Source: an uncultured Pseudoteredinibacter sp. (lineage in GTDB: Bacteria; Pseudomonadota; Gammaproteobacteria; Pseudomonadales; Cellvibrionaceae). From it: DNA of 64,000 bases. The notes beneath the pieces are model-generated. The model had not been told where the DNA came from and searched no databases. It worked only from the letters and a program-made list of their open reading frames with translations. Positions 1 through 7,885 of the stretch are shown piece by piece (position 1 is the stretch's first letter; each line of letters starts with the position of its first letter). The DNA lies in NCBI RefSeq assembly GCF_947500695.1, contig NZ_CANMSS010000005.1:124001-188000 (forward strand), in the 5' to 3' direction. The translations under genes were made by a program, and so were the position numbers.

Positions 1-2
1 AA

Positions 3-872
3 AAGCCTTTTAGCCTCACCCCTGATAGAGATATGTTTTATTTGGGCGATGCTCAACAAAAGGCGCTAAATACGCTGGCCATCGCCCTGCAGCAGGGGGA
101 GGGTTTTATTAAGATCAGCGGTGAAGTTGGCACCGGTAAAACAACTCTGTGCCGAAAGCTGATTGCTATGTTGGGTGAAAGCTATCATGTGGCCCATATT
201 AATAACTCCTTCGTGAATCCCTGTGAGTTCAAACTGTTGTTGGCCCACGAGTTAGGGATAGCCTTAAATCATGACGTGCCCAGCTACCGAATATTGCTCC
301 ATATTCAAAAGCAGCTGGTGCATTTAGCCCGCGAGAACAAAAAAGTCGTCCTCATTATTGATGAGGCCCAAGCGATGCCTAGAGATACTCTTGAAGCGCT
401 GAGGCTAATTAGTAACTTAGAAACAGGTAAACGTAAGCTGATTCAGATTATTTTGCTGGGACAGCCAGAGCTGGATGAGCTATTAGCAAGGCAAGATATG
501 CGCCAGCTTAATCAACGTATCGCTTATCAATCTGAGCTAAGGCCGATGGATAAAGTGGACGCGATGAGCTATTTGGCGACCCGTGTAAGGATAGCTGGCG
601 GCACTGAAGATCTGTTTACAGAGAAAGCCAAAAGCCTATTGTTTCAATTTAGTTCGGGTAATCCTAGGATCCTTAATATCTTGGCTGATAAGGCGTTGAT
701 GTGTGCCTTTTCAAAAGGCGTAAAACAAGTTGATAAAGCTGAGGTTGAAGCTGCAGCTGAAGATAGCAAAGCGGCCATCGGATCGAAGGAAAGATCTCTG
801 CCGAATTGGGCTGTAGCGGCTTGCTTGGCAGCGGCTGTCATTATTCCTGGGGGATTTGGCCTGTGGATGTAA
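3..872 (+). CDS. mshM: MSHA biogenesis protein MshM, AAA ATPase (5' end outside window)
   Basis: ExeA/GspA-family ATPase that powers or organises assembly of the mannose-sensitive haemagglutinin type IV pilus at the inner membrane. The frame is open from base 3 and already reads the family N-terminal motif PFSLTPD before the first ATG (base 33), so the gene is cut by the window edge and that ATG is internal. Walker A GEVGTGKT lies at 120-143 and Walker B VVLIIDEAQ at 345-371. The arginine-rich sensor region follows, and the C terminus carries a single hydrophobic segment (AVAACLAAAVIIPGG). The 3' end overlaps the GTG start proposed for mshN by 10 bases, indicating translational coupling. The identification as MshM rather than GspA rests on the msh genes downstream. 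Confidence 0.9.
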   Translation, partial: KPFSLTPDRDMFYLGDAQQKALNTLAIALQQGEGFIKISGEVGTGKTTLCRKLIAMLGESYHVAHINNSFVNPCEFKLLLAHELGIALNHDVPSYRILLHIQKQLVHLARENKKVVLIIDEAQAMPRDTLEALRLISNLETGKRKLIQIILLGQPELDELLARQDMRQLNQRIAYQSELRPMDKVDAMSYLATRVRIAGGTEDLFTEKAKSLLFQFSSGNPRILNILADKALMCAFSKGVKQVDKAEVEAAAEDSKAAIGSKERSLPNWAVAACLAAAVIIPGGFGLWM

Positions 873-2131
873 TTCGAGAAACAACCGCCTCGTCACAGCA
901 TACTGCCAAGCAGTATTTTGCTGCCCCAGCTCAAAATTTGGGTGGGCTGAATCTCAAATGGTTGAAACTATCGCTATTTCTATTGTTGTTGGGCATGGTG
1001 GCAAGTGTGAGTTTCTACCTTGCTAGCCAGCAGAAAGTATTTTCTTATCCTAGGGTGCCGGCTATTGATCAGCGCGCCGGATTGGCGAAATCCGAGGAGA
1101 AACATGACACTGAGGCGGATCTGATTGGCAGTTTGCAGGGGCTGCCTGCGACTGCAAGCCACTCTGCTAGTGTCTCTCCTACTCATCGAGATTTACTGGA
1201 CGAAGTTCACAGCTACAATCAAAGCTATAAGCTGATTGAAGAAGTAGAGTTGGTTTTACCTGAAACTAATAATACTGAATACCCAAGCCTTGCGAAGCTT
1301 GAGGGGCAGATTTTTCCTAGCCCGCTCTCGAAGAACGAAGGGATTTCAGAACAGGCGTCGTTAGCCATTGCAGAAGTTGCTCTGCAAACGGAGGAAAACG
1401 CTACAAAGTCTAAAGTCGTAGGGAATATCACTGAAGGGGCCTCGAACAAAACTCCTTCGCAGACAAAGGCTAATGTTGTTGCTTTCACTGATAGTGATGC
1501 AGAGACGCTAAACATTCAGTTTAACCTTGAGAGCCGGCTCGCATCTCAGTTAAAAGCGGCCAAAAGCTTGTATACTCAAGGAAAGAAAAATACCGCCATA
1601 CAGCAGTTAAATGATTTATTGAGTCGTCATGAAAACAACTGGCCAATCCAAAAAGCTCTGCTGAAAATTCTGTTAAAGGAGCAGCGCTGGCAAGATGGCG
1701 AGGCACTGATTAGAAAACTACAAAAACCAAACCTTCAAAGGTTAGCTTCGGCTCAACTATTGCAGGCTCAAGGGCGAAACCAAGATGCCCTAGATTTACT
1801 TTCTAGTGAGTTGCCAAAGTTGGCGGCAATGCCCGACTATTATCAGAATATGGCGACACTGTCCCAACGTCTAGAGCAGTTCTCTAAAGCTGAACGTATT
1901 TATAAACAGCTTCTGTTGATTGACAACCAAAATGGTGCCTATTGGCTCGGCTTGGCAAGTGCTCAGGATGCTTTGGAAAGTCCTAGGGCTGTGAGCAGTT
2001 ATTGGCGAGCTCGTCAATTTAACAGTAAGCATAAGAATGTGTTGAATTACATTAATCAACGAATTCGAAGCTTGAGCAAAAAACCAAATAACGCCGCCCT
2101 AGCTGTCCGAGAAGAAGGGTTGCCAATATGA
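863..2131 (+). CDS. mshN: MSHA biogenesis protein MshN, TPR-containing
   Basis: Membrane-anchored periplasmic TPR protein of the MSHA pilus machine. A longer frame reaches back to an ATG at 806 inside mshM, but that would add about 19 unnatural residues. I prefer GTG at 863, which has GGGGGA about eight bases upstream and overlaps the mshM stop by 10 bases. The protein then has a short cytoplasmic N terminus, one transmembrane helix (LSLFLLLLGMVASVSFYLA), a low-complexity Ser/Glu-rich periplasmic linker and C-terminal helical repeats: AKSLYTQGKKNTAIQQL, LLQAQGRNQDALDLL and AERIYKQLLLID are TPR-like. It overlaps mshE by four bases (ATGA). The family is divergent, so assignment depends largely on position between mshM and mshE. 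Confidence 0.8.
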   Translation: MDVIRETTASSQHTAKQYFAAPAQNLGGLNLKWLKLSLFLLLLGMVASVSFYLASQQKVFSYPRVPAIDQRAGLAKSEEKHDTEADLIGSLQGLPATASHSASVSPTHRDLLDEVHSYNQSYKLIEEVELVLPETNNTEYPSLAKLEGQIFPSPLSKNEGISEQASLAIAEVALQTEENATKSKVVGNITEGASNKTPSQTKANVVAFTDSDAETLNIQFNLESRLASQLKAAKSLYTQGKKNTAIQQLNDLLSRHENNWPIQKALLKILLKEQRWQDGEALIRKLQKPNLQRLASAQLLQAQGRNQDALDLLSSELPKLAAMPDYYQNMATLSQRLEQFSKAERIYKQLLLIDNQNGAYWLGLASAQDALESPRAVSSYWRARQFNSKHKNVLNYINQRIRSLSKKPNNAALAVREEGLPI

Positions 2132-3861
2132 CGATGCAAGCTCCCAAAATACGTATTGGCGATATTCTTATTGAGCAAGGCGTGATCTCTGAAGGGCAAC
2201 TTCAAGAAGCGCTTGCTGAACAGAAAAAAACCGGACGTAAACTAGGCCGTACTCTGGTTGAGATGGACTTGGTCAAAGAGGATCAGCTGCTCAAGATTTT
2301 GTCTGAACAGCTTAGCATTCCCTATCAAGATTTGGATAAGCTACAGCTGACGATTTCCGATGTGCAAAAGCTGCCAGAAACATTAGCTCGTCGCTACAGA
2401 ATTCTTTGTTTAGGAGAAAGTAATGGTGTTGTTAAAGTCGCCATGGCCGATCCCAGCGATATATTTGGCCTAGACGAGGTACGAAAGCATTTTGGTGGCC
2501 CGGTAAGTTCTGTTATTGCCCGTGAAGGGCAGATTATGGATATTCTCGACAAGGCTTACCAACAAGCTGACGAAATTGCCAACCTTGCTGGTGAACTTGA
2601 GGATGAGTTAGCTGAAAACGCTATCTCAGTGACAGGCTTACTTGGCGAAGTCGAAGAGAGTGATGCTCCGGTTGTTCGTCTACTTGAAAAGCTCTTCGAA
2701 GAAGCGGTACAGAATAAAGCTTCTGATATTCACATTGAGCCAGATGAAAATGTACTCCGTATTCGTCGGAGAATTGATGGGGTTCTGTACGAGCAAATTG
2801 TTAATGAAAACAGTATTGCAGGCGCTCTCGTCGTCCGTTTAAAACTGATGGCCAGTTTGGATATCTCTGAGAAACGTTTACCTCAAGATGGACGCTTCCA
2901 CCTAATGGTGCGGGATCATAAAGTCGATGTTCGACTATCTACAATGCCCGTGCAATATGGTGAGTCAGTTGTGTTGCGTATTTTGGATCAAACCGAAGGC
3001 ATTCTGCCCCTAGATAAAGTGGGTATGACCAGAATGCACACTGAACGTTTTCGGGCTTCGATTCAACGGCCTCATGGTTTGATTTTGGTAACTGGTCCCA
3101 CTGGTTCGGGAAAGACCACTACGCTATATGGTGCAGTGAGTGAGCTCAATAGCGCTGACAAGAAAATTATTACTGTCGAGGATCCTGTCGAGTACCGCTT
3201 ACCTCGTGTGAACCAGGTTCAAATTAACGAAAAAATTGGTCTCGATTTCTCAACTGTTCTACGTGCTACTTTGCGTCAGGACCCCGATATTTTGTTGGTG
3301 GGTGAGATTCGCGATGCTGATTCCGCAGAAATTGCGATGCGTGCAGCGATGACAGGCCACTTGGTGCTGTCGACGCTGCACACAAATGATGCGCAAAGCT
3401 CGGCGTTACGCTTGATAGATATGGGAGTCGACCCTTATCTAGTTGCCGCTTCTTTAAAAACCGTTGTTGCTCAACGTTTAATTCGGCGCGTATGTCGAGC
3501 TTGCGCAGAAGAGCATCAAGCCAGCGATGCCGAGCTGAAGTACATCGAAAGCCTATTAGGTATTGGGCAGCACGATACCAGTCGCATGAAAAAAGGACGT
3601 GGTTGCGCAAGCTGCAATCACACCGGCTACCGTGGTCGCATTGGTATATTTGAAATTCTAGATATCAACGAAGCGATGGCGAAGGCCTTACGCAGCCGAG
3701 ATGTTGATGGTTTCAATAAAGCCGCCATTACTCAGAAAAGCTTTATTCCTTTAGGACGCAGTGCGCTAGCTTATGCTTTGCAAGGCTTAACGTCCATTGA
3801 AGAAGTGATGCGCATCTGTGCCATGCTAGACGATGAAAGCCAGCTGCTGGAGGCCAACTGA
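2128..3861 (+). CDS. mshE: MSHA pilus extension ATPase MshE (GspE/PilB family)
   Basis: Cytoplasmic hexameric ATPase that drives extension of the MSHA pilus. The N-terminal domain carries two tandem copies of the MshEN cyclic-di-GMP binding pattern, residues about 9-32 (RIGDILIEQGVISEGQL...) and 38-61 (KLGRTLVEMDLVKEDQL...), each with the spaced Leu and final Gln known from the family. The ATPase core has Walker A GPTGSGKTTT near residue 322, the Asp and His boxes, and Walker B ILLVGEIRD near 385. A zinc-type four-cysteine motif follows (CRAC ... CASC). The length of 577 residues is normal. The start ATG overlaps mshN by four bases and the next gene begins two bases after the stop, so it is within an operon. 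Direct control of pilus extension by c-di-GMP is expected from the family. Confidence 0.95.
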   Translation: MTMQAPKIRIGDILIEQGVISEGQLQEALAEQKKTGRKLGRTLVEMDLVKEDQLLKILSEQLSIPYQDLDKLQLTISDVQKLPETLARRYRILCLGESNGVVKVAMADPSDIFGLDEVRKHFGGPVSSVIAREGQIMDILDKAYQQADEIANLAGELEDELAENAISVTGLLGEVEESDAPVVRLLEKLFEEAVQNKASDIHIEPDENVLRIRRRIDGVLYEQIVNENSIAGALVVRLKLMASLDISEKRLPQDGRFHLMVRDHKVDVRLSTMPVQYGESVVLRILDQTEGILPLDKVGMTRMHTERFRASIQRPHGLILVTGPTGSGKTTTLYGAVSELNSADKKIITVEDPVEYRLPRVNQVQINEKIGLDFSTVLRATLRQDPDILLVGEIRDADSAEIAMRAAMTGHLVLSTLHTNDAQSSALRLIDMGVDPYLVAASLKTVVAQRLIRRVCRACAEEHQASDAELKYIESLLGIGQHDTSRMKKGRGCASCNHTGYRGRIGIFEILDINEAMAKALRSRDVDGFNKAAITQKSFIPLGRSALAYALQGLTSIEEVMRICAMLDDESQLLEAN

Positions 3862-3863
3862 TT

Positions 3864-5087
3864 ATGGCTAGCTTCTCCTATATTGGTCGATCGGCCGATG
3901 GTCAAAAGCTGACCGGAAGCTACGAGGCGGCGAATGCAGAGTCTGTGGCTAGTCGCTTGGCTGAGCGCGGAATAATTCCGCTTGAAATTCAGGTACAAGA
4001 AGAACAGCCGAACTTTGTTGATAGCGTCAACGAGGCTCTCGGGCTTGAGCGTGTAGAAAAGCAAGAACTGATTATGTTCGCGCGCCAAATGTACACCATT
4101 AGCCGCTCTGGGATTCCACTGATCAAAGCGATAAGAGGCTTGGCCTCAACGACTAAGCAGCGTGGCCTTGAAAAAGTACTCTTGGCCATTGTTGAGCAAT
4201 TGGAGTCAGGCTCTAGCTTAGCAAATGCTATGCGTCATCATCCAAAGGTTTTCGACAACATGTTTGTTTCTATGGTTGATGCTGGCGAGAACAGCGGTCA
4301 ATTGGAGCAAACTTTTAAGCAGATCGCTGAGTATATTCAACAGGATATCGACAATAAAAAACGAGTCTCGGCAGCTCTAAGGTATCCAAGTTTCGTCATT
4401 ATTGCTCTAAGTATTGCTATTACCGTTGTAAATGTAAAAGTGATACCCGCCTTTGCATCGATGTATGCGAAGTTTAATGCCGAGTTGCCCTGGACGACCA
4501 AATTCTTGATCGGCATGTCGGATGTTTTTGTAAATTATTGGCCTCATATGCTGCTTGCGATTGCCGCGTTGGCATTTGCGATTCACCAGCATCTGAAAAC
4601 AGAAGTAGGGCAACGTCAGTGGGGCAGTTTGAAGCTGCGGGTGCCAATCATTGGATCAATTATTCAGCAGGCATCTATGGCGCGTTACGCTCGAGGCTTG
4701 GCTTTGATGTTACGTTCCGGCGTCCCGATTAATCAGTCATTGGGCTTGGTGGCCGCGGCTATGGATAATTTGTACCTCAATGAGCAAATTATGCAAATCC
4801 GCCGCTCCGTCGAGCGTGGCGATAGTTTGCTACAAGCTCACGGAGGTGTAGGTATCTTTACTCCACTAGTGCTGCAGATGATAGCCGTAGGTGAAGAAAG
4901 TGGTCGAGTCGAGGAATTACTCGATGAAGTGGCTTTGTTTTATGAAGAAGAAGTCGATTACGACCTGAAGCGCTTAAGCGCCAAGATTGAGCCCATAATG
5001 ATAGTAGTGATGGCCGCATTTGTAATGGTTTTGGCTTTGGGAATATTTTTGCCCATGTGGGATATGTTATCAATTCAAACACGTTGA
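3864..5087 (+). CDS. mshG: MSHA platform protein MshG (GspF/PilC family)
   Basis: Inner-membrane platform protein that couples the MshE ATPase to pilin polymerisation. Its 407 residues contain two T2SSF domains (about 70-195 and 270-395). Each has the family pattern of a helical bundle followed by long hydrophobic helices (FVIIALSIAITVVNVKVI; MIVVMAAFVMVLALGIFLP). The family hallmarks FARQMYTISRSGIPL and SGVPINQSL are present. It starts two bases after mshE. No mshF-like gene follows: the next gene is the pilin, whose start is 41 bases after the mshG stop. Confidence 0.93.
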   Translation: MASFSYIGRSADGQKLTGSYEAANAESVASRLAERGIIPLEIQVQEEQPNFVDSVNEALGLERVEKQELIMFARQMYTISRSGIPLIKAIRGLASTTKQRGLEKVLLAIVEQLESGSSLANAMRHHPKVFDNMFVSMVDAGENSGQLEQTFKQIAEYIQQDIDNKKRVSAALRYPSFVIIALSIAITVVNVKVIPAFASMYAKFNAELPWTTKFLIGMSDVFVNYWPHMLLAIAALAFAIHQHLKTEVGQRQWGSLKLRVPIIGSIIQQASMARYARGLALMLRSGVPINQSLGLVAAAMDNLYLNEQIMQIRRSVERGDSLLQAHGGVGIFTPLVLQMIAVGEESGRVEELLDEVALFYEEEVDYDLKRLSAKIEPIMIVVMAAFVMVLALGIFLPMWDMLSIQTR

Positions 5088-5128
5088 TAGAACTTTTGTT
5101 AAAAAGCCTTTATGGCTTGGAGGATGTT

Positions 5129-5566
5129 ATGAAAATGAACGCAATACCTAGTGCTAAGGCGCAAGCAGGTTTTACCTTGATTGAGCTAGTGGCCGTAATT
5201 GTGATTTTAGGGATTTTATCGGCAACTGCGTTGCCTCGCTTTGTGGATCTTTCTGATTCTGCAGAACAGGCAGCGCTTAAAGGTGTGGCGGGTGCGTTAA
5301 GCAGTGCTTCGGCTTTGAATCATGCTAACAACTTAGCGTCAGATGCGGGATTATCGACAGGAACGGTCACGGTTGTCACATCTTGTGCGAACGTAGTAAA
5401 TTTATTGGAGGGTGGTTCATTACCGAATGGTAACTACGCTGTAAATGGCACCGCTCCTGCAGCAACGGACCCTGAAGGCACGCAGTTTACTTGTAATGTG
5501 ACTTATACGCCGTCTGGTGGCACAGCTATTTCTGAGTCTTTTGTTGCCTATAAGGCGACTAACTAA
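5129..5566 (+). CDS. mshA: MSHA major-type pilin (MshA/MshB-like prepilin)
   Basis: Class IV prepilin that would form the MSHA fibre. The open frame begins inside mshG at 5057, but the ATG at 5129 has GGAGG at 5119-5123 and gives a short basic leader ending in G before FTLIELVAVIVILGIL, the type III signal peptidase site with Phe at +1 and Glu at +5. The ALPRFVDLSDSAEQAA stretch after the hydrophobic helix is typical of MSHA major pilins and MshB. Two cysteines near the C terminus (SCANVVN, FTCNVT) can form the pilin D-loop disulphide. The mature protein is only about 133 residues. Only one pilin of this type is present, so whether it corresponds to MshA or MshB cannot be settled by sequence alone. 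A separate promoter between mshG and this gene was not obvious. Confidence 0.8.
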   Translation: MKMNAIPSAKAQAGFTLIELVAVIVILGILSATALPRFVDLSDSAEQAALKGVAGALSSASALNHANNLASDAGLSTGTVTVVTSCANVVNLLEGGSLPNGNYAVNGTAPAATDPEGTQFTCNVTYTPSGGTAISESFVAYKATN

Positions 5567-5581
5567 CAGCTAGTGGCCTCA

Positions 5582-6007
5582 ATGAAACGGCCCGAGGGTT
5601 TCACTTTAGTTGAGTTGGTCTCCATAATTGTGATTTTGGCTATTATTTCGATCACTGTGATGGGAGTTAGTAATAGCGGCGACGCTCAACGAGTGCAAGC
5701 AAGCCGAGATCAGGTTTTGCTTGCACTGCGTAGTGCTCGTCATTTAGCCATGGCAAAGGCAGGCGCAGGACGCAGTATTGAGTTTGTTGCGCTTGCGTCG
5801 AACGACAGCATCGATGTGCAGGATGCGGGAAGCAGTGTCAGTTTGGGTGCTGCCAACTATCCTTATGTGCTAGGCCAAGGAATCGAAATCAGTGATGCTA
5901 CCTTTCGTTTCGACAAAATGGGCAGGACCACCGCTGGGTCGATTTCTATTAGTGCAAGCGATGCTAGTGTGACGGTATCAGTCTCGGCAAATGGTGCAAG
6001 CCAGTGA
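5582..6007 (+). CDS. mshC: MSHA minor pilin MshC-like
   Basis: Prepilin-like protein with a short leader MKRPEG before FTLVELVSIIVILAIIS, so it should be processed by the prepilin peptidase and be part of the pilus tip or initiation complex. A GTG at 5573 opens the frame three codons earlier, but the ATG at 5582 gives the expected short basic leader. After the helix the sequence ASRDQVLLALRSARHLAMAK resembles GspH/MshC minor pilins, with FDKMGRTTAG near the C terminus where that family usually has the F.p.G motif. It overlaps mshD by four bases. The name is assigned from fold class and its place as first minor pilin after the major pilin. Confidence 0.72.
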   Translation: MKRPEGFTLVELVSIIVILAIISITVMGVSNSGDAQRVQASRDQVLLALRSARHLAMAKAGAGRSIEFVALASNDSIDVQDAGSSVSLGAANYPYVLGQGIEISDATFRFDKMGRTTAGSISISASDASVTVSVSANGASQ

Positions 6008-6486
6008 AGCGCCTGACGTCAAAAGGCTTTACTCTTGTAGAGCTAATTGTATTTATCGTTCTCCTGGGGATTGTCGCCGGCGCATTTAGCTTAGCTTTTA
6101 GCCAGGTGAGTCGAGACAGTATCGATCCAATTGAGCAACATCGGGCACTTCAGTGTGCTAAGTCAAAATTGGAAAGCATAACTCTGTTACGTTATTCATC
6201 CACCAGCCCTGTTGGTGGTTTGCCAGCCTGCGGAAGTGGCCAAGATGGCGCACAAGCCTGTGGAGCAATCAGCGCTTCCTCTGTCAAAGATGATATAGGC
6301 GATTACCATGGTGACAGTGACAATAGCTTTGAAGCCTGCTCGATCAGCGTGTCGGTAAGTGAAGGGGTCGCTGGGGTTTCTGTAACGGGCTTAGCGGCCA
6401 GTGGAGCCCAGCTTCGTAGAGTAGAGGTGCGAGCAGTAGTTGGCAGCAGCGAAGTGGTTCTTAGTAGCTACAAGGGTAACTTCTAA
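6004..6486 (+). CDS. mshD: MSHA minor pilin MshD-like
   Basis: Prepilin-like protein, GTG start overlapping the mshC stop (GTGA). The leader MKRLTSKG is followed by FTLVELIVFIVLLGIVAGAF. The region QHRALQCAKSKLESITLLR is the GspI/PilV/MshD-type segment after the N-terminal helix. Cysteines at PACGSGQDGAQACG and EACSIS may form disulphides in the periplasm. It overlaps mshO by one base. The role as a tip or priming subunit of the MSHA pilus is inferred from synteny and family. Confidence 0.75.
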   Translation: MKRLTSKGFTLVELIVFIVLLGIVAGAFSLAFSQVSRDSIDPIEQHRALQCAKSKLESITLLRYSSTSPVGGLPACGSGQDGAQACGAISASSVKDDIGDYHGDSDNSFEACSISVSVSEGVAGVSVTGLAASGAQLRRVEVRAVVGSSEVVLSSYKGNF

Positions 6487-7271
6487 TGGGCTCTTCGACT
6501 GCAAAAAGCTCTGGCTTTACATTGGTTGAACTGATCGCAGTCATTGTTATTGTGGCCGTTATTGGTTCCCTAGGTAGTTCCTTTTTCCTGCAGTATCTAA
6601 GCAGCCAGCAAGCTATGCAGCAACGCATAGATTTATTTAGTCGCAGCCGCCTCGCGATTAATTTAATTTCCAGGGAAGTAGAGAATGCACTCCCAAATAG
6701 CGTGCGCGCGACGGCAGGCGGCCAGTGCGTGGAGTTTATTCCCGTTATTGGTGGTGGCATCTTGGAAAGTGAACCGGCAACCAATAGCAATCAAGCCGCG
6801 GCAAGCTCAGAGCTTGATCTTTTAGCTTATAGCATTGATCGAGGCACGGCCAATACGGTGGTAATTGCGGCAGTGAATACCGCGGATATCTATAGTGGTG
6901 CAGCACTTGGCAGCTTAGCTTCTCCTCTGCCTGCAGGCCAAGGTAGTGGCACCATTAATCTATCCAGCCCGACGGTATTCTCACAATCGTCTTCGAGCCG
7001 GCGCGTATTTTTTATTGCAGGAAGCCGAGCATTTTGTGTCTATCAGGGCGGATTGTATGAATACAATCGCGCAGGGGTGTCATCTACAGCTTTTGTCCCT
7101 TCCGCTATGGGTATACTTGTGGATAGCTCGGTAAATACAAGCGGTGGTGGGTTTGATGTGCAATCTGGTGCTCTCAATAACGGTGCCGAGCTTAACGTCG
7201 ATTTGGTTTTTACCAAGGGCAATGCAGAGTTTATAAGCAGCGATAGGATTTATATACGCAATGTTCCCTAA
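6486..7271 (+). CDS. mshO: MSHA minor pilin MshO-like
   Basis: Prepilin-like protein of 261 residues with leader MGSSTAKSSG and the cleavage/methylation segment FTLVELIAVIVIVAVIG. The following sequence RIDLFSRSRLAINLISREVENALPNSVR matches the GspJ/PilW/MshO type of minor pilin. Its ATG overlaps the mshD TAA by one base, and its last 11 bases overlap the mshP start, so the four minor pilin genes are one translationally coupled unit. It is likely a large tip subunit exported through the same platform. Confidence 0.78.
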   Translation: MGSSTAKSSGFTLVELIAVIVIVAVIGSLGSSFFLQYLSSQQAMQQRIDLFSRSRLAINLISREVENALPNSVRATAGGQCVEFIPVIGGGILESEPATNSNQAAASSELDLLAYSIDRGTANTVVIAAVNTADIYSGAALGSLASPLPAGQGSGTINLSSPTVFSQSSSSRRVFFIAGSRAFCVYQGGLYEYNRAGVSSTAFVPSAMGILVDSSVNTSGGGFDVQSGALNNGAELNVDLVFTKGNAEFISSDRIYIRNVP

Positions 7272-7731
7272 GCGAGCCCCTAGTATTATCCTCTCTATAT
7301 CGCCAAAGAAAGCGCGAGGCTTTATGTTGCCAGTAGCCATCTTTCTTATTATTGCTATTGCTGCATTAGCGGTAGGACTTAGCCGATCTAGTTCGGTGGT
7401 ACCTTTTGTTTCACTGCAAGAAGTATTTTCGCAGCGGGCGTTTTATGCCGCTGAAAGTGGTGCAAATTATGCTTTGAGTCACCTTTTGCTGCATCCTGAA
7501 GTGAACCGCACCGCTGGCGATGCAGCTTGCTTAGAGCTAAGTGCCGTCACTTTATCATTTTCAAGTAATGGGCTAGAGCAGTGCCAGGCCATTATTGGCT
7601 GCCAAATTCAAAATGGTGTAGCCAATGATGCTAGCTATTACACCATTCGAAGCCAGGGCAGCTGTGGCTCTGCCCCCTTAGATGCATCAAGAAGCCTATC
7701 CGTTAGCGCCTATATCCCTGGGGAACCATAG
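7261..7731 (+). CDS. mshP: MSHA biogenesis protein MshP-like (PilX-type)
   Basis: Membrane-anchored pseudopilin-like protein. A basic 19-residue leader ends in RG before FMLPVAIFLIIAIAALAVGL, which matches the MshP/PilX pattern in which the usual Glu+5 is missing. RAFYAAESGANYALSHLL after the helix is the PilX-type consensus (AAESG). Four or more cysteines in the C-terminal half (AACLEL, QCQAIIGCQIQ, SCGSA) suggest disulphides. The start overlaps mshO by 11 bases. It is followed by a 154-base gap with an inverted repeat before the large MshQ-like gene. Confidence 0.75.
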   Translation: MFPKRAPSIILSISPKKARGFMLPVAIFLIIAIAALAVGLSRSSSVVPFVSLQEVFSQRAFYAAESGANYALSHLLLHPEVNRTAGDAACLELSAVTLSFSSNGLEQCQAIIGCQIQNGVANDASYYTIRSQGSCGSAPLDASRSLSVSAYIPGEP

Positions 7732-7747
7732 AACAGTAAATTCTAAC

Positions 7748-7796
7748 AAGCCTAAACATTGTTTCTCAATGTTATCAACAATTCTTGATTAGGCTT
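7748..7796 (+). terminator. Nested hairpin after mshP, possible terminator or attenuator
   Basis: AAGCCTAA at 7748-7755 pairs with TTAGGCTT at 7789-7796. Inside it AACATTG (755-761) pairs with CAATGTT (767-773) around a five-base loop. Only a short T-rich tail follows, so termination is uncertain. It would separate the pilin operon from mshQ. Confidence 0.35.
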
Positions 7797-7885
7797 TAGT
7801 TGTCCATTTAGCGGCCGATACAGCAACTATGGATTCTTCTGTGCTACTTTTAATATAGTCCGGAGTATGATTTCGAGGTACTGCT

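Noticed and set aside
806..862. N-terminal extension of mshN into mshM
   Set aside because: The added residues are unlike MshN, and GTG 863 has a good ribosome-binding site.
33..872. ATG at 33 as the start of mshM
   Set aside because: The frame is open to the left edge and reads the conserved PFSLTPD motif before it.
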